Below, one piece after another: positions 63,870 to 64,000 of a stretch of DNA of 64,000 nt. The notes under the pieces were generated by a model that worked only from the letters and a program-made list of their open reading frames with translations, did not search any database and had not been told where the DNA came from. The number at the start of each line of letters is the position of its first letter. Position 1 is the stretch's first letter. The DNA comes from Streptomyces sp. MUM 2J. Its GTDB lineage: Bacteria; Actinomycetota; Actinomycetes; Streptomycetales; Streptomycetaceae. A program made the translations under genes and the position numbers. The stretch covers positions 62,001 through 126,000 of the forward strand of contig NZ_JADWYM010000010.1 in the NCBI RefSeq assembly GCF_022414535.1, given 5' to 3'.

Positions 63870-64000
63870 ATGACTGAGCAGGGGGTGCGCCGGAGCGTGG
63901 ACCAGGTGCTGGCACTGGCATCTGACGCCGCGTCGAGGAGGGCCGGGAGCAGGCTCGGCGTGGCGGGACCGTGGTCCGGGGCAGGCTGTTCCGGCGAGGG
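63870..64000 (+). CDS. SWIM zinc-finger family protein, N-terminus only (cut by window edge)
   Basis: The frame starts MTEQGVRRSVDQVLALASDA and continues SRRAGSRLGVAGPWSGAGCS, which is the N-terminus of the SWIM proteins that accompany MoxR/vWA modules. The CxCx(n)CxH zinc site would lie beyond the edge. TACCGT lies 6 bases before the ATG with no ribosome site, so the transcript may be leaderless. It shares the 63689-63869 control region with the MoxR operon. Confidence 0.7.
   Translation, partial: MTEQGVRRSVDQVLALASDAASRRAGSRLGVAGPWSGAGCSGE

Overview
The window is chromosomal DNA of very high G+C content with strong GC-rich third codon positions, GTG starts, short intergenic gaps and Streptomyces-type regulators (XRE/TM proteins, MocR, TetR), so it comes from a Streptomyces or very close actinomycete. 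From memory, the gene order sdhCDAB ... trpS ... glyA ... choline/betaine operon ... mdh ... folD ... purH-purN ... sucC-sucD ... MoxR/vWA matches the core-chromosome segment around SCO4800-SCO4870 of S. coelicolor. It is housekeeping rather than island DNA, with small accessory insertions and decayed remnants. No rRNA, confident tRNA, CRISPR array, prophage or biosynthetic cluster was seen.

Layout. 1-5.3 kb is a ragged left end: an N-terminally truncated MFS transporter, a TnpB transposon remnant with its end hairpin, two small conserved proteins, a secreted GH20 hexosaminidase and an OHCU-decarboxylase-like protein. 5.6-9.1 kb is the succinate dehydrogenase operon, closed by a 28-bp perfect terminator. 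9.1-11.2 kb is gene-poor, with a small CMD-family protein, a VOC protein and unusual inverted repeats. 11.2-13 kb is a self-contained TetR operon with twin operators. 13.5-18.5 kb has a DUF389 membrane protein, a cation/proton antiporter with a TrkA-like tail and a peptide-type solute-binding protein. 19-23 kb encodes envelope proteins (metallophosphoesterase, D,D-carboxypeptidase, YihY/BrkB). 23.2-25.5 kb is a DprE1/DprE2-like oxidase/reductase pair. 25.5-34.4 kb carries a 2H phosphoesterase, trpS, glyA under a ZTP riboswitch, a candidate pseudoknotted RNA, a YgiB/YgiC-like pair, and a MocR regulator facing an AhpD-like and a PEP-mutase-like gene.

34.5-41.9 kb is a five-gene choline-to-glycine-betaine operon: aldehyde dehydrogenase, choline dehydrogenase, and an ABC importer with a fused double permease. 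42.3-48.6 kb has an anchored protein, mdh, two tandem XRE-HTH/transmembrane paralogues, a DUF3017 protein and folD. 48.8-55.9 kb has membrane proteins, purH-purN, a PerM-like protein and an XRE-sigma-transmembrane fusion. 56.1-58.3 kb is sucC-sucD. 58.8-64 kb is a MoxR AAA+ / DUF5682 / vWA operon divergent from a SWIM zinc-finger gene cut by the window edge, with a 53-codon ORF overlapping both flanking genes.

How the genes connect. sdhCDAB, mdh and sucCD supply three TCA-cycle steps. glyA, folD, purN and purH form a one-carbon/purine set, and the ZTP riboswitch on glyA senses the (phosphorylated) substrate of PurH. Choline oxidation feeds an osmoprotectant that the adjoining transporter also imports. 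The least explained objects are the pseudoknotted RNA at 29.84-29.91 kb, the REP-like palindromes that supply stop codons at 44.97 and 55.94 kb, the sigma-like membrane regulator at 54.7 kb, and the MoxR/vWA module with its tiny overlapping ORF.
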